DNA of 64,000 bases from Aliiroseovarius halocynthiae (GTDB lineage Bacteria; Pseudomonadota; Alphaproteobacteria; Rhodobacterales; Rhodobacteraceae): the NCBI RefSeq assembly GCF_007004645.1, contig NZ_ML660019.1, positions 1,722,671-1,786,670 of the forward strand, read 5' to 3'. The position numbers were made by a program, and so were the translations under genes. Shown here one piece after another: positions 36,908 to 46,026 of the stretch. The notes under the pieces are model-generated. The model ran no database searches. It worked only from the letters and a program-made list of their open reading frames with translations, and was not told the origin of the DNA. Each line of letters begins with the position of its first letter. The first letter of the stretch is position 1.

Positions 36908-38059
36908 CTATCGCAGCATTGCCAGCAGAGCTTTGGACGGTGTTCCCGTCACGGCCAACCCACGCGCGCGCTGGAAGGCTTCGATGGCGGCGAAGGTTTT
37001 TTTGCCTAAAACGCCGTCCGCCTCTCCGGCGTCAAAACCCGCGCGTGTCAGTCCACGCTGCAAGGCCTTTCGATCCGCCAATGTCAGCCCATGTTCATCC
37101 GGTCCAAACGTGGCACGTAGTGCGGGTCGCCCTGCAAGGCGATCAGACAGATGGCCCACACCGATGATATATTTCTGCGCATTGTTATAGCGGCCAATGA
37201 CCGAATAATTGTGATAGACTTCGAATACTGGGCCGCTATCCCCTGCGGGTTTGACCACACGACCACGACCCGAAGGCGCACGTCCCGTGATCTCGTCCCC
37301 CCATCGCTGCCCGCGTTTCCAACCAGATCTGCTGAGATAGGCTGCGGTCGAGGCCAGCGCATCCGTCGGATCATCCGACCAAATGTCGCGCTTGCCATCG
37401 CCCCGGAAATCCACCGCATATGCCAAATAAGATGTCGGGATGAATTGCGTATGCCCCATAGCGCCAGCCCAACTGCCGGTCATCCGGTCGGCTGAGACGT
37501 CACCACGCTCGAGGATCTTCAAGGCAGCCATCAACTGCCCCTCAAAGAACCGTCCGCGCCGACCATCATAGGCCAGCGTTGACAGGGCCGAGATCACCGG
37601 CACATCCCCGCGCCGCTCGCCATAACGGCTTTCTAGCCCCCAGACAGCGACGATCACCTCTTTCTCGACGCCGTATTTAGCTTCCAGCTGTTTCAGAAGG
37701 CTTGCATGTTTGCGCAGCATTGCGCGCCCTTTGTCGATCCGCGCATCTGAGGCGGCAATGGCAAGATAATCTTCGAAACTGCGAACAAATTCGGCTTGAT
37801 TGCGGTCACGTTCGACGACGCCCGGCAGGAAGCCTACGCCTCGAAAAGCACGGGTGACAATGGACGCGCTGATCCCCTGGGCACGCGCACGTGCTTTGGC
37901 CCCTTCCACCCACGCATCAAACCCCGCATTTGGCACAGCCCGCATTGACGATCCAGCCGCCCGCGTCGGTGCCGCCACAGCCCCTGCGCCACCTGATTGA
38001 CAGGCTGCCAAAGACAGTGCTGATAACCCGGCCAAAAGATAACGTCTGGAATAGTTCAT
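36908..38059 (-). CDS. Lytic murein transglycosylase (MltB type) with peptidoglycan-binding domain, lipoprotein
   Basis: A 383-residue enzyme cleaving peptidoglycan between MurNAc and GlcNAc. The N terminus is a lipoprotein signal (RRYLLAGLSALSLAAC, lipobox LAAC). The MltB/SLT_2 domain has the catalytic glutamate in VAVWGLESRYGERRGDVP, plus FEGQLMAALKIL, GSWAGAMGHTQFIPTSY and YLSRSGWKRGQ. A C-terminal PG_binding_1 domain follows (ALQRGLTRAGFDAGEADGVL, FQRARGL). AGGTGATTTT precedes ATG 38059. Confidence 0.93.
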   Translation of the reverse strand: MNYSRRYLLAGLSALSLAACQSGGAGAVAAPTRAAGSSMRAVPNAGFDAWVEGAKARARAQGISASIVTRAFRGVGFLPGVVERDRNQAEFVRSFEDYLAIAASDARIDKGRAMLRKHASLLKQLEAKYGVEKEVIVAVWGLESRYGERRGDVPVISALSTLAYDGRRGRFFEGQLMAALKILERGDVSADRMTGSWAGAMGHTQFIPTSYLAYAVDFRGDGKRDIWSDDPTDALASTAAYLSRSGWKRGQRWGDEITGRAPSGRGRVVKPAGDSGPVFEVYHNYSVIGRYNNAQKYIIGVGHLSDRLAGRPALRATFGPDEHGLTLADRKALQRGLTRAGFDAGEADGVLGKKTFAAIEAFQRARGLAVTGTPSKALLAMLR

Positions 38060-38150
38060 AAAATCACCTGTACTGCTTAATCTCGTGCGGCCCATTGGGA
38101 ATGCAGGCCCCTTTTGGCCCAGACTATCCCCCCTGTGTAAAAGTTTGAAC

Positions 38151-38175
38151 GAAAAAGGGACGCCGAAGCGCCCCT
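38151..38175 (-). terminator. Terminator of ppk2 with UUCG loop
   Basis: On the minus strand AGGGGCGC pairs with GCGTCCCT (one G-U) around a TTCG tetraloop, followed by TTTTT; 24 bp after the ppk2 stop. Confidence 0.85.
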
Positions 38176-38198
38176 AAGTCATTCTCTGCCGATGTTAA

Positions 38199-39146
38199 TT
38201 ATGCGCGGCGCTGATCGGGATGCAGGCTTGCCCCCAAAATATGCTCGGAATTATGGATCACCTGACTGGCGTGGCCCACAATCAACGGGTCGGGGGCACG
38301 AACGATGTCATGGTCCTTGTCGGGATAGTCTACGGTCGACAGGAAGTGACGCATGCATTCCAAACGCGCGCGTTTCTTGTCGTTCGACTTGATGATGGTC
38401 CACGGCGCATCGGCGGTGTGGGTGTAGAAGAACATTGCCTCTTTCGCTTCAGTATAGTCGTCCCATTTCGACAGCGATGCCAAATCGACCGGGCTCAGCT
38501 TCCAGCGCTTCAAAGGGTCATCCTTGCGGCTGTCGAAGCGGCGTTTCTGTTCTTCGCGCGTGACCGAGAACCAGTATTTGTACAGTCGAATACCGGACCG
38601 TGTCAGCATCCGCTCATATTCGGGCGTCTGGCGCATGAATTCCAGATACTCGGTCGGCGAACAAAACCCCATGACCCGCTCGACACCAGCGCGGTTGTAC
38701 CACGAGCGGTCATAGAAAACCATTTCACCTTCGGTCGGCAGCTGGCTGATATAGCGTTGATAAAACCACTGGCCGCGTTCTTCATCGGTGGGCTTGTTCA
38801 AGGCCACCACACGGGCCTCGCGCGGGTTCAGATGCTCCATAAAGCGTTTGATCGTGCCGCCCTTCCCGGCCGCATCACGGCCTTCGAACAACAGAACGAA
38901 CTTCTGACCCGTTTCACCAACCCAACGCTGCACCTTCAACAACTCAGCCTGCAAACGCGCCTTCTCGGCCTCGTATTCCTTGCGGCCCAGCTTGACATCA
39001 TAGGGGTACTTGCCGTTTTCGAATGTCTCGCGGATTTTGTCAGCACTGACCTTGGGAAACGGCTTTGCCGCGGGCACTGGCTTGGCTTCTGGGGCTGCCT
39101 TTACCGCTGTTTTCGGCGCACTGGTACGGGTCTGTGTAACGCTCAT
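38199..39146 (-). CDS. ppk2: Polyphosphate kinase 2
   Basis: A 315-residue class I PPK2 that transfers phosphate between polyphosphate and nucleotides. The Walker A is LLFEGRDAAGKGGTIKRFME, the Walker B-like motif is MVFYDRSWYNRAGVERVMGF, and the lid has EYERMLTRSGIRLYKYWFSV and DDPLKRWKLSP. A ~35-residue Ala/Pro/Lys-rich N-terminal extension precedes the domain. ATG 39146 has better spacing to AAGGAG than ATG 39152. It has its own terminator, so it is monocistronic. Substrate preference (ADP or GDP) cannot be told. Confidence 0.95.
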   Translation of the reverse strand: MSVTQTRTSAPKTAVKAAPEAKPVPAAKPFPKVSADKIRETFENGKYPYDVKLGRKEYEAEKARLQAELLKVQRWVGETGQKFVLLFEGRDAAGKGGTIKRFMEHLNPREARVVALNKPTDEERGQWFYQRYISQLPTEGEMVFYDRSWYNRAGVERVMGFCSPTEYLEFMRQTPEYERMLTRSGIRLYKYWFSVTREEQKRRFDSRKDDPLKRWKLSPVDLASLSKWDDYTEAKEAMFFYTHTADAPWTIIKSNDKKRARLECMRHFLSTVDYPDKDHDIVRAPDPLIVGHASQVIHNSEHILGASLHPDQRRA

Positions 39147-39308
39147 TCGCATCTCTCCTTCTTTGTTTGCTTTGCCCTTAGCAGCAGCGCCAAACAGGTG
39201 CTTTGATCCGCATCAATAAATTCCCAGTTGACGGGTCAAATCGCGCGTAGAGAAAGGAAAAGACCCACCAAAAGGCAGGCCTTTCCAGCGCGGAACCGTG
39301 CGGAAGAT

Positions 39309-41600
39309 TCAGTTCGGGCGATCCACCCGGATGGTCACATGAGCCGTGCCCCGCACGGGCTTGGGCCATTTCAACTGCGCCAGCTGGGCACTGCTGCCCT
39401 GATTGACCAAAACATGTGGATTGCTCCAGACTTGGGCGTTGGAGTTATCTCGCAGGTCGCCCTCGATCACGACTGAAGACACCGTACGCGCATTGCCACC
39501 GAAAGGAAGATAATCTGACGCATCCAAAGTCCATGTACTTGCGCCAGTATTCTGATTGAACTCCAACGTCACCGGAGAAATCGTACGTTGATCGATCCCT
39601 ACAAAAACGTTGTCCTGAAAGGTAACATCCCGCGTTCCCCACCCATTCAACGTGCCATGAGTTGTCGATACGCTTTCGATCCGGTCAATCCGTCCGTTCA
39701 GCGTGCGAAAGGTATTGTTGCAGACATGGAAGCCCGACAGATAGTGCCCGGTACCAAAGGGCTTGATTACAATCCAGTTAAACCACGATGCCACGTCGTT
39801 GGCTGTAAAGATATTATCCGTGACCGTCATGCCGCCAAAGGCAAGTTCGACACCGAAATTCGGGCTGGCGTCGTGTTCGTTGTTCCACTCGATGAAACAG
39901 TTGTCGACATAGTTGCCTGTCACAACAGTCTTATTATTCTCAAGCGTGAAGACCAGACCTGCCACACGTGGTCCATCGGTCACTTCGTCCCCTTGAAACA
40001 GGTGATTTCCTTGGATGATGTGACCCGCACCATGAAGCACCATAGACGTGCCCATACGCTGAAACCGCGTATCGCGAATTTTCGTATCATTTGCGTTCAC
40101 GTTCAACGCAACAGAAACCCGGTCTGTGGCAGGCATGCTTTGCTCTGCCGAGATAAACTGGCAGCGATCCACATGCAAATCCTGACATGCGCGCCCGGTC
40201 GAACTAATTCCGTGGTTTTTAGGTTTGATGAAGTGACAATCCTGAAACACCATATTTTCGCCATCACGTGCCAGCATGACCGCCGAGGCATGTGAATTGC
40301 ACTGAAACTCAACCTCAATCAAGTTCATGCGCCGCAGCTCAGCGAATCCTCCGAAATCCAGCACATACTGGTGGCGCGTAAACGTATAGGTCTGGCTAGC
40401 CCCAGCCCCCCACAGCGGGCGGCTCAGTGTGATTTCTTCTGCACCAACGTCTACTGATTTTACATAAACTTCACGACCGACCCCATTGCCAGTCACGATC
40501 GCCCCAGGTCGAACAGCTGAAATGCCCACAACATTGGTCAATTTCATTGGATTGGCAGGATTATATTGTGCAGCAGATGTCGTGACATCATCATCCCACG
40601 CAGAGCCCCCAATAACATAGAATTGCCCGTTGCGGATTGCGCGGCGAATTAGGAAACTGTCTGCCGTAGAATATGCGCTCTGCATATCGATGGGCTCGGT
40701 TACGTCGATACGCCGACCACACATGTCCAGAACCTTGTGATCAGCATAATGCAACAGAGCTTGAAACGCTTTTCGGAAGCCCAAAAGCTCGCTACCGAAT
40801 GCGTCGATGTAAGTGGGCAGATCAAAAGACCGTGTCAGCGACAAATAGACGTTGTCCGCCATCGTCATCGTACCCTCGAAGCGGATATCCGTATGCAGCG
40901 TCAGGTTTGCGCCGATGTGAAACACCCCATCGGGCACCAGAAGGGTACGCCCCCCCGAGGCAGCATCGGCGGCTTGGAACGCCGCGCGGTCATCTGTGAC
41001 GCCATCACCAACCGCCCCAAAATCCCGCACATCTACCCAGTCCATCATGTCGCGCAGATACGCCCCGGTAACGTCTTCAACGATGATATCGTCAATGCGC
41101 ACTGAAGCCCCGTTCGACCCCGTCATATCCAGCCCGATATGGGCATAGGCCACATCAGCACCCCAAACCATGTCGACGCTCGACCGGCTACCCGATCCGA
41201 TGATCGCCGATACTTCGACCACTTCGCCATATGACGTCAGCGCGACATCGGATCCAGTTTCGACATATCCGGCTGCGTGGCCTCCACCTGACAGGCTGGG
41301 TCGCGCGGCGATGCGCACCGAAGGCAGCGGCCCCGAAATCGCCTTGACCCGCGCACGCACCCGTAAATAGCACCCCTGCTCGAACGGGGTTTGGCCCATA
41401 TAGCGCAGGGTCTGCGTGTTCTGATCCTTGAACAGCTCTAGACAGCTGTCGAAATCCTGATCGGCCGGAACAATCGCCGCATTACCCGCCCCGTCATAGG
41501 TCAGAGTGCCGGGCGTGCCGTCCTCGCTTGACCAGACTGCCAGCCCATCCGCAAATTCAGGCGGCATGAACACCACCCCTTCGGTAATCGCCTTGTTCAT
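39309..41600 (-). CDS. Large right-handed beta-helix (GH28/pectate-lyase-like) protein
   Basis: A 763-residue protein. An N-terminal ~190-residue carbohydrate-binding-like jelly-roll region (VWSSEDGTPGTLTYDGAGNA) leads into VDVRDFGAVGDGVTDDRAAF at about residue 195, the classic start of pectate-lyase-superfamily beta-helices. Coil repeats follow, with Asn-rich turns (ENMVFQDCHF, GNHLFQG, VTGNYVDNCF, VTDNIFTAND), and a small C-terminal beta domain ends it. No N-terminal signal peptide is seen, so export, if any, uses another route. It may bind or cleave an exopolysaccharide; catalytic residues were not identified. Confidence 0.75.
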   Translation of the reverse strand: MNKAITEGVVFMPPEFADGLAVWSSEDGTPGTLTYDGAGNAAIVPADQDFDSCLELFKDQNTQTLRYMGQTPFEQGCYLRVRARVKAISGPLPSVRIAARPSLSGGGHAAGYVETGSDVALTSYGEVVEVSAIIGSGSRSSVDMVWGADVAYAHIGLDMTGSNGASVRIDDIIVEDVTGAYLRDMMDWVDVRDFGAVGDGVTDDRAAFQAADAASGGRTLLVPDGVFHIGANLTLHTDIRFEGTMTMADNVYLSLTRSFDLPTYIDAFGSELLGFRKAFQALLHYADHKVLDMCGRRIDVTEPIDMQSAYSTADSFLIRRAIRNGQFYVIGGSAWDDDVTTSAAQYNPANPMKLTNVVGISAVRPGAIVTGNGVGREVYVKSVDVGAEEITLSRPLWGAGASQTYTFTRHQYVLDFGGFAELRRMNLIEVEFQCNSHASAVMLARDGENMVFQDCHFIKPKNHGISSTGRACQDLHVDRCQFISAEQSMPATDRVSVALNVNANDTKIRDTRFQRMGTSMVLHGAGHIIQGNHLFQGDEVTDGPRVAGLVFTLENNKTVVTGNYVDNCFIEWNNEHDASPNFGVELAFGGMTVTDNIFTANDVASWFNWIVIKPFGTGHYLSGFHVCNNTFRTLNGRIDRIESVSTTHGTLNGWGTRDVTFQDNVFVGIDQRTISPVTLEFNQNTGASTWTLDASDYLPFGGNARTVSSVVIEGDLRDNSNAQVWSNPHVLVNQGSSAQLAQLKWPKPVRGTAHVTIRVDRPN

Positions 41601-41743
41601 AAGGTTCCCTTTCCGGTCGATATCCACGCAAAGCCCCGCGCAGACGCGACGAAGGCGCAGGTCGGGGCGAGAAACGCCAAAAGGGGTAAGTGGCTGGGGT
41701 TAATGGGCCATAAGACCGGCGTGCGTTGCGCCCACTGCCAAAG

Positions 41744-41775
41744 AAAAAACGGCGCCCAAAACGCTGGGCACCGTT
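41744..41775 (-). terminator. Terminator of lysS
   Basis: AACGG-C-GCCCA pairs with TGGGC-A-CCGTT (one mismatch) around AAACGC; on the minus strand a T6 run follows. It is 25 bp after the lysS stop. Confidence 0.8.
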
Positions 41776-41799
41776 AATAATTTCAAAGCCTTACAGGCC

Positions 41800-43461
41800 T
41801 TATTTCACCAGATCTCCGGCCAGAGCTGTGTCGATCAGAACCGCAGTCTCTTTTGCCCCATAAAGGGCTGCAAACCCACCAAACCGTGGGCCTTGGCTGG
41901 TGCCCAACAGCACCTCATACAATGCCTTGAACCAGTCGCGCAGGTTGTCGAACCCGTGCAACTTGCCCACCGCATAGACCACCGATTGCAGGAACTCATC
42001 CGAGCCGAAATCGACCTCGGGCAGCGGATCTTCATTGCCCATCATCTCATTCTTCTTCGCGATCAACGACAATGCCGCGTCGCCATCACGGAAACCATTG
42101 GCCAGTTCTTCAAGCGCGCCACGCTCTTGATCCGTGGGCAGGCGGAACTCTTTCGCGGGTTCCACGAAGTCCTTGTAGTAGGAAACAGCATAACCCGCTG
42201 CTGCATCCAGATCCGGGTGCGTCGAAGGGCTGGCATCGGGCGCATAGCGCTGAATGAAACCCCAAAGCTGCGCTTTGTCATCCGCATGTGCGACCGATGC
42301 CAGATTGAGCAGCATCGAGAACGGAACCACCATATTCGACACCGGCACGTCGCCGCCGTGGATATGCCACACCGGGTTGTTCAACTGCTGCTTCAGATCC
42401 TGCTTGTGATACGCATTCAGCTGCTGGTGATACTCGTCCATCGCCTTGGGGATCACATCGAAATGCATCCGTTTTGCGGTCTTGGGCTTCAGATACATGA
42501 AATAGGCCAAGCTCTCGGTCGACGCATAGGTCAGCCACTCGTCGATCGAAATCCCGTTGCCCGAGGTTTTCGAGATCTTCTGACCATTGGCATCCAAGAA
42601 CAGCTCATAGGTGAAATGTTCTGGCGCACGGTGGCCCAGAATGCGGCAGATCTTGTCATAGATTGGCGTATTGGTGCTGTGATCCTTACCATACATCTCG
42701 AAATCGACTTCCAGCGCCGCCCAGCGCGCGCCAAAGTCCGGCTTCCACTGCAACTTCACATTGCCGCCGGTGACGGGCAGCGTCCACTCACGGCCGTCCT
42801 CGTCATCAAAGGTGATCGTGTGATCCTCGGCGTTCACCTCTTTCATCGGGACATACAGAACACGACCGGTCTCCGGGTGGATCGGCAGGAAGATCGAATA
42901 GGTCTGGCGACGCTCTTCTCGCAGAGATTTCAGCATCACCTCCATGATATCGCCATACTTCTCGACCGCACGCTTCAGCACCTCGTCAAACTGGCCCGAG
43001 CCATAGAATTCAGTTGCCGAGTAGAAGTCGTACTCAAACCCAAACGTGTCCAAGAACCGACGCAGCATGGCATTGTTATGATGGCCAAAGCTTTCATGGG
43101 TGCCGAACGGATCCGGCACGCTGGTCAGCGGCTTTTGCAAGTGGTCATGAAGGCTTTCCGAGTTCGGAACGTTGCCCGGCACCTTGCGCATCCCGTCCAG
43201 ATCGTCCGAGAAGCAGACCAGCTTGGTCGGAATGTCCGAAATCACCTCGAAGGCCCGCTGGATCATCGTGGTGCGTGCGACTTCGCCAAAAGTGCCGATA
43301 TGGGGCAGACCCGACGGGCCATAGCCCGTTTCAAACAGCACATATCCCTTCTCAGGCGCGCCCTTCTGATAGCGTTTCAGCACCCGGCGCGCTTCTTCAA
43401 AGGGCCAGGCTTTTGACGCCATCGCGGCGTCACGCATTTCAGGGCTGATCTGATCAGTCAT
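41800..43461 (-). CDS. lysS: Lysyl-tRNA synthetase, class I
   Basis: A 553-residue class I (archaeal-type) LysRS, as found in alphaproteobacteria, unrelated to the class II enzyme of E. coli. [19 protein letters not shown] contains the HIGH-like motif (HIGT), and [18 protein letters not shown] has the KMSKS-like [14 protein letters not shown] precedes it, and the C-terminal half is the helical anticodon-binding cage. AAGGAAACAG precedes ATG 43461. It is divergent from the TerB-like gene. Confidence 0.97.
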   Translation of the reverse strand: MTDQISPEMRDAAMASKAWPFEEARRVLKRYQKGAPEKGYVLFETGYGPSGLPHIGTFGEVARTTMIQRAFEVISDIPTKLVCFSDDLDGMRKVPGNVPNSESLHDHLQKPLTSVPDPFGTHESFGHHNNAMLRRFLDTFGFEYDFYSATEFYGSGQFDEVLKRAVEKYGDIMEVMLKSLREERRQTYSIFLPIHPETGRVLYVPMKEVNAEDHTITFDDEDGREWTLPVTGGNVKLQWKPDFGARWAALEVDFEMYGKDHSTNTPIYDKICRILGHRAPEHFTYELFLDANGQKISKTSGNGISIDEWLTYASTESLAYFMYLKPKTAKRMHFDVIPKAMDEYHQQLNAYHKQDLKQQLNNPVWHIHGGDVPVSNMVVPFSMLLNLASVAHADDKAQLWGFIQRYAPDASPSTHPDLDAAAGYAVSYYKDFVEPAKEFRLPTDQERGALEELANGFRDGDAALSLIAKKNEMMGNEDPLPEVDFGSDEFLQSVVYAVGKLHGFDNLRDWFKALYEVLLGTSQGPRFGGFAALYGAKETAVLIDTALAGDLVK

Positions 43462-43559
43462 CTGCTGTTTCCTTTATCACTCGGCGCATATCCGCGCCCT
43501 TTTGGGGCCTCGTGCCCCTAAGTCCCTCTCCCTATTGCCTAGGGGCATCGGGGTCAATA

Positions 43560-43572
43560 TTCTGCACTGCAA
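43560..43572. promoter_or_regulatory. PhaR-type 13-mer upstream of the TerB-like gene
   Basis: TTCTGCACTGCAA is identical to the element before phaR and shares TTCTGCACTGCA with the phaP site. It ends 16 bp before the GTG start of the TerB-like gene. Binding by PhaR is inferred. Confidence 0.5.
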
Positions 43573-43588
43573 CGAATAGGAGCCCAAC

Positions 43589-44011
43589 GTGCAAGACATT
43601 CCCCATTCCCTGACCCCACAAGACAGCCTGATTGCCGTGATGATGGCTGTGTCGGCGTCGGATGAACACATTACCTCGGCCGAGCTGTTGACCATCGAGC
43701 GGATCGTCAACCACCTGCCCGTCTTCGCCACCTATGACCCGGACCGTTTCAAAACCGTCTCGCAAACCGTGTTTGATCTTTTCGCGGTCGAAGACGGCTT
43801 GGACGCGCTGTTCGGGTTGGTCCGCGACAACCTGCCGGAAGATCTGTGGGAAACGGCCTATGCGCTGGCCTGCGATGTAGCCGCCGCTGATGGCGTACTG
43901 CAGGGACCCGAGCTGCGTATTCTGGAAGAGATCCGGTACGAGCTGAACATTGACCGCCTACACGCCGCAGCCATCGAACGCGGCGCACGGGCGCGGCACA
44001 TGACGTTGTAA
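43589..44011 (+). CDS. TerB-like (tellurite-resistance family) protein
   Basis: A 140-residue all-helical protein of the TerB/DjlA-N type: SLIAVMMAVSASDEHITSAE, LTIERIVNHLPVF, then AYALACDVAAADGVLQGPELR, with acidic loops that in TerB bind metal. Homologues carry the tellurite-resistance label, but the function here is unknown and no other ter genes are present. Start is GTG 43589 with TAGGAG seven bases upstream. A PhaR-type element lies just before it. Confidence 0.85.
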   Translation: MQDIPHSLTPQDSLIAVMMAVSASDEHITSAELLTIERIVNHLPVFATYDPDRFKTVSQTVFDLFAVEDGLDALFGLVRDNLPEDLWETAYALACDVAAADGVLQGPELRILEEIRYELNIDRLHAAAIERGARARHMTL

Positions 44012-44018
44012 GCCGGAT

Positions 44019-44041
44019 TGCCCGCCGGTTTTCGGCGGGCA
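44019..44041 (+). terminator. Hairpin after the TerB-like gene
   Basis: TGCCCGCCG pairs perfectly with CGGCGGGCA around GTTTT, eight bases after the stop, without a T-run. A second palindrome GATCGAG-A-CTCGATC lies at 44056-44070. Confidence 0.55.
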
Positions 44042-44113
44042 GCATGCGCTCGACAGATCGAGACTCGATCAGCCGCGCCGGCCTGACAGTCGTCGTCGAC
44101 AGGCAAGCTTCAG

Positions 44114-44605
44114 TCAAGCGGCTAGGTTCAGAAGGATCGCGCTTACCCACAGCCCCAGACCAAACACGCCATGTGTGATCACGCTTTTCAAGCGCATTTT
44201 CCAGGGATTGGGCAGTTTCGCGACGGCAATTCCCCAGCCAAACAAAGGCTGAAAGACCAGCCACGGCACCAGAACGGTCGCCAGCCCAAAGCTTAACCCT
44301 TGCCAGATCTGCGGCACTTTCACCGCAGACGGTCCAAACATCGCCAGAAAAGCCACTCCGAAAAGCGCCCCAAGCAAAATATGCGCACCCCATCCAAGCG
44401 GCGCCTCGAAGTGTGCAGTGTGCGCAGCGCGAATATCTTGATGTACAAATCCGACATCTGGAACCCTTGCGATCCAACGCCCTACCAAGCAATAAAACCC
44501 GTTGGTTGCACCCCAGCCTTGGCGCAAAACTGCGACCACATCCATGATTATCGTTGCACATAAGCCAAGGGTGCCTCCTGCGATCAGGGTCTCGACGAAA
44601 CTCAT
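44114..44605 (-). CDS. DUF2938 family membrane protein
   Basis: A 163-residue inner-membrane protein with four hydrophobic segments: ETLIAGGTLGLCATIIMDVV, GWGAHILLGALFGVAFLAMF, LSFGLATVLVPWLVFQPLFG and HGVFGLGLWVSAILLNLA. The conserved motifs (GATNGFYCLVGRWIARVPDG-like, and FQPLFGWGIAVAKLPNPWK) are those of DUF2938; its function is not known. ATG 44605 follows AAGGAAAG. It is divergent from a MerR regulator whose operator lies between the two, so this gene is the probable target. Confidence 0.85.
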   Translation of the reverse strand: MSFVETLIAGGTLGLCATIIMDVVAVLRQGWGATNGFYCLVGRWIARVPDVGFVHQDIRAAHTAHFEAPLGWGAHILLGALFGVAFLAMFGPSAVKVPQIWQGLSFGLATVLVPWLVFQPLFGWGIAVAKLPNPWKMRLKSVITHGVFGLGLWVSAILLNLAA

Positions 44606-44645
44606 AGGCTTTCCTTTCTTTGATGAATCCCGCACTATCCCTGCA

Positions 44646-44665
44646 ACTTGAAGTCAGGTTTAAGT
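44646..44665. promoter_or_regulatory. MerR-type operator between the DUF2938 and merR genes
   Basis: ACTTGAA-GTCAGG-TTTAAGT is a dyad with one mismatch, four bases before the merR ATG. A TTGACT -35-like box for the minus strand adjoins it. Confidence 0.55.
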
Positions 44666-44669
44666 CAAC

Positions 44670-45077
44670 ATGTATGTTCTGGACATTGCCGAGGTCGCCG
44701 AGCGCAGCGGCCTAACCGCATCAACTCTGCGGTATTATGAAAAGCGGGGGCTCATCGCTTCCGACAGCCGCAATGGGCTGCGGCGTCAATATGATGACAC
44801 TGTCTTGACCCAGCTCGCACTAATTAGATTGGGTCAAAAGGCAGGTTACTCTCTTGACGAAATCGCAGAGCTCTTTCGCCCTCGCGACGGCGTATTGAAG
44901 CTCAGCCCTTCTGAGCTACGCCGACAAGCTGACGACCTGCGCATGCAAGCAAAGGATTTGCACACGACAGCGGCCCTTTTGGATCATATTGCGGCCTGTA
45001 CCGCGCCATCGCATCTGGAGTGTCCGCGCTTCCAAAACCTGCTTAAGGCCACGCATTCCGCGCGACCTTTGACATGA
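44670..45077 (+). CDS. MerR family transcriptional regulator
   Basis: A 135-residue MerR-type activator. DIAEVAERSGLTASTLRYYE is the winged-helix start, followed by RQYDDTVLTQLALIRLGQKAGYSLDEIAELF and a coiled-coil dimer helix. The C-terminal CTAPSHLECP places two cysteines where MerR-like sensors bind metal or thiols, but the effector is unknown. There is no clear ribosome site, and the operator abuts the ATG, so the message may be leaderless. The 201 bp following (45078-45278) show only a weak GAGGT/ACCTC hairpin. Confidence 0.9.
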   Translation: MYVLDIAEVAERSGLTASTLRYYEKRGLIASDSRNGLRRQYDDTVLTQLALIRLGQKAGYSLDEIAELFRPRDGVLKLSPSELRRQADDLRMQAKDLHTTAALLDHIAACTAPSHLECPRFQNLLKATHSARPLT

Positions 45078-45278
45078 AAGTCTTTGATCGCCCGCTTGCG
45101 GCTACCAAGTCATCGCCTCGCCGACTATGCAACCGAATTGGACATGACATATCGGTGAACTGCACGCGATTGAAACGCGCCGTCACGCACACCATATCCA
45201 GCATCAACGCAGCACCCCCAGAGGTTTGAAGACCTCGACCTACTCATGCTGCTGAACGCATAACATTTAGGAAGATCC

Positions 45279-45977
45279 ATGCTGCAAGATTTCAAGATTA
45301 CCCAGCGCTGGCCTGCCACGCAGCCGGACGTCATCCAGCTCTATTCACTGCCCACGCCGAACGGTGTGAAAGTTTCAGCCATGTTGGAAGAAACTGGGCT
45401 GCCATACGAAGCGCATCGCGTCTCGATCATGGACGGCGATCAGTTCACACCCGAGTTCCTGTCGTTGAACCCCAACAATAAGATCCCCGCGATCATTGAT
45501 CCCAACGGGCCAGACGGCAAACCACTCCCCTTGTGGGAGACCGGTGCCATTTTGATTTATCTGGCTGAAAAATCAGGTAAGTTTCTGCCCACCGACGCGG
45601 CGAAACGCGCGGAAGTCATTCAATGGCTGATGTGGCAGATGGGCGGTTTTGGCCCAATGCTGGGTCAGTTTGGCTTCTTCTATGCGTTTGGCGGGAAAGA
45701 GATCGAAGACAAGCGTCCCATGGAACGGTATCGCGACGAAGCCAAGCGCCTGCTGGGTGTGTTGGACAAGCGACTGGAAGGGCGCGAGGTTGTGGCCGGT
45801 GACGAATATTCGATCGCAGACATCGCCATTTGGCCCTGGGTCCGCGCGCTGTTCACCGCGTATAATGCCAGTGACGTCTTGGAGCTTGAAAGCTTCCCGA
45901 ACGTGCTACGCTGGCACACGGCATGCGCGGATCGTCCAGCGTCAAAGATCGCAGTGGACATGCCACCGAAACCCTAA
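45279..45977 (+). CDS. Glutathione S-transferase (YfcG/YghU, Nu-class-like)
   Basis: A 232-residue GST. The thioredoxin-fold half reads QLYSLPTPNGVKVSAMLEET, NPNNKIPAIIDP and PLWETGAILIYLAEKSG, and the helical half has WLMWQMGGFGPMLGQFGFFY and YSIADIAIWPWVRAL. The TPNG and GPMLGQ motifs match the E. coli YfcG/YghU group, which has glutathione-dependent disulfide reductase activity. TAGGAAG precedes ATG 45279. It ends at a bidirectional terminator shared with the convergent carboxypeptidase gene. Confidence 0.9.
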   Translation: MLQDFKITQRWPATQPDVIQLYSLPTPNGVKVSAMLEETGLPYEAHRVSIMDGDQFTPEFLSLNPNNKIPAIIDPNGPDGKPLPLWETGAILIYLAEKSGKFLPTDAAKRAEVIQWLMWQMGGFGPMLGQFGFFYAFGGKEIEDKRPMERYRDEAKRLLGVLDKRLEGREVVAGDEYSIADIAIWPWVRALFTAYNASDVLELESFPNVLRWHTACADRPASKIAVDMPPKP

Positions 45978-46001
45978 AGCTGCGGGCTTTTCTTAAACAC
46001 C

Positions 46002-46026
46002 AAAGGGGCCACATGGCCCCTTTTTT
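46002..46026. terminator. Bidirectional terminator between the GST and carboxypeptidase genes
   Basis: AAAGGGGCC pairs with GGCCCCTTT around ACAT, with a T6 run; it overlaps the last bases of the minus-strand gene. Confidence 0.85.

Noticed and set aside
45125-45334. 69-codon minus-strand frame before the GST gene
   Set aside because: No ribosome site and no protein-like character; it overlaps the GST start.
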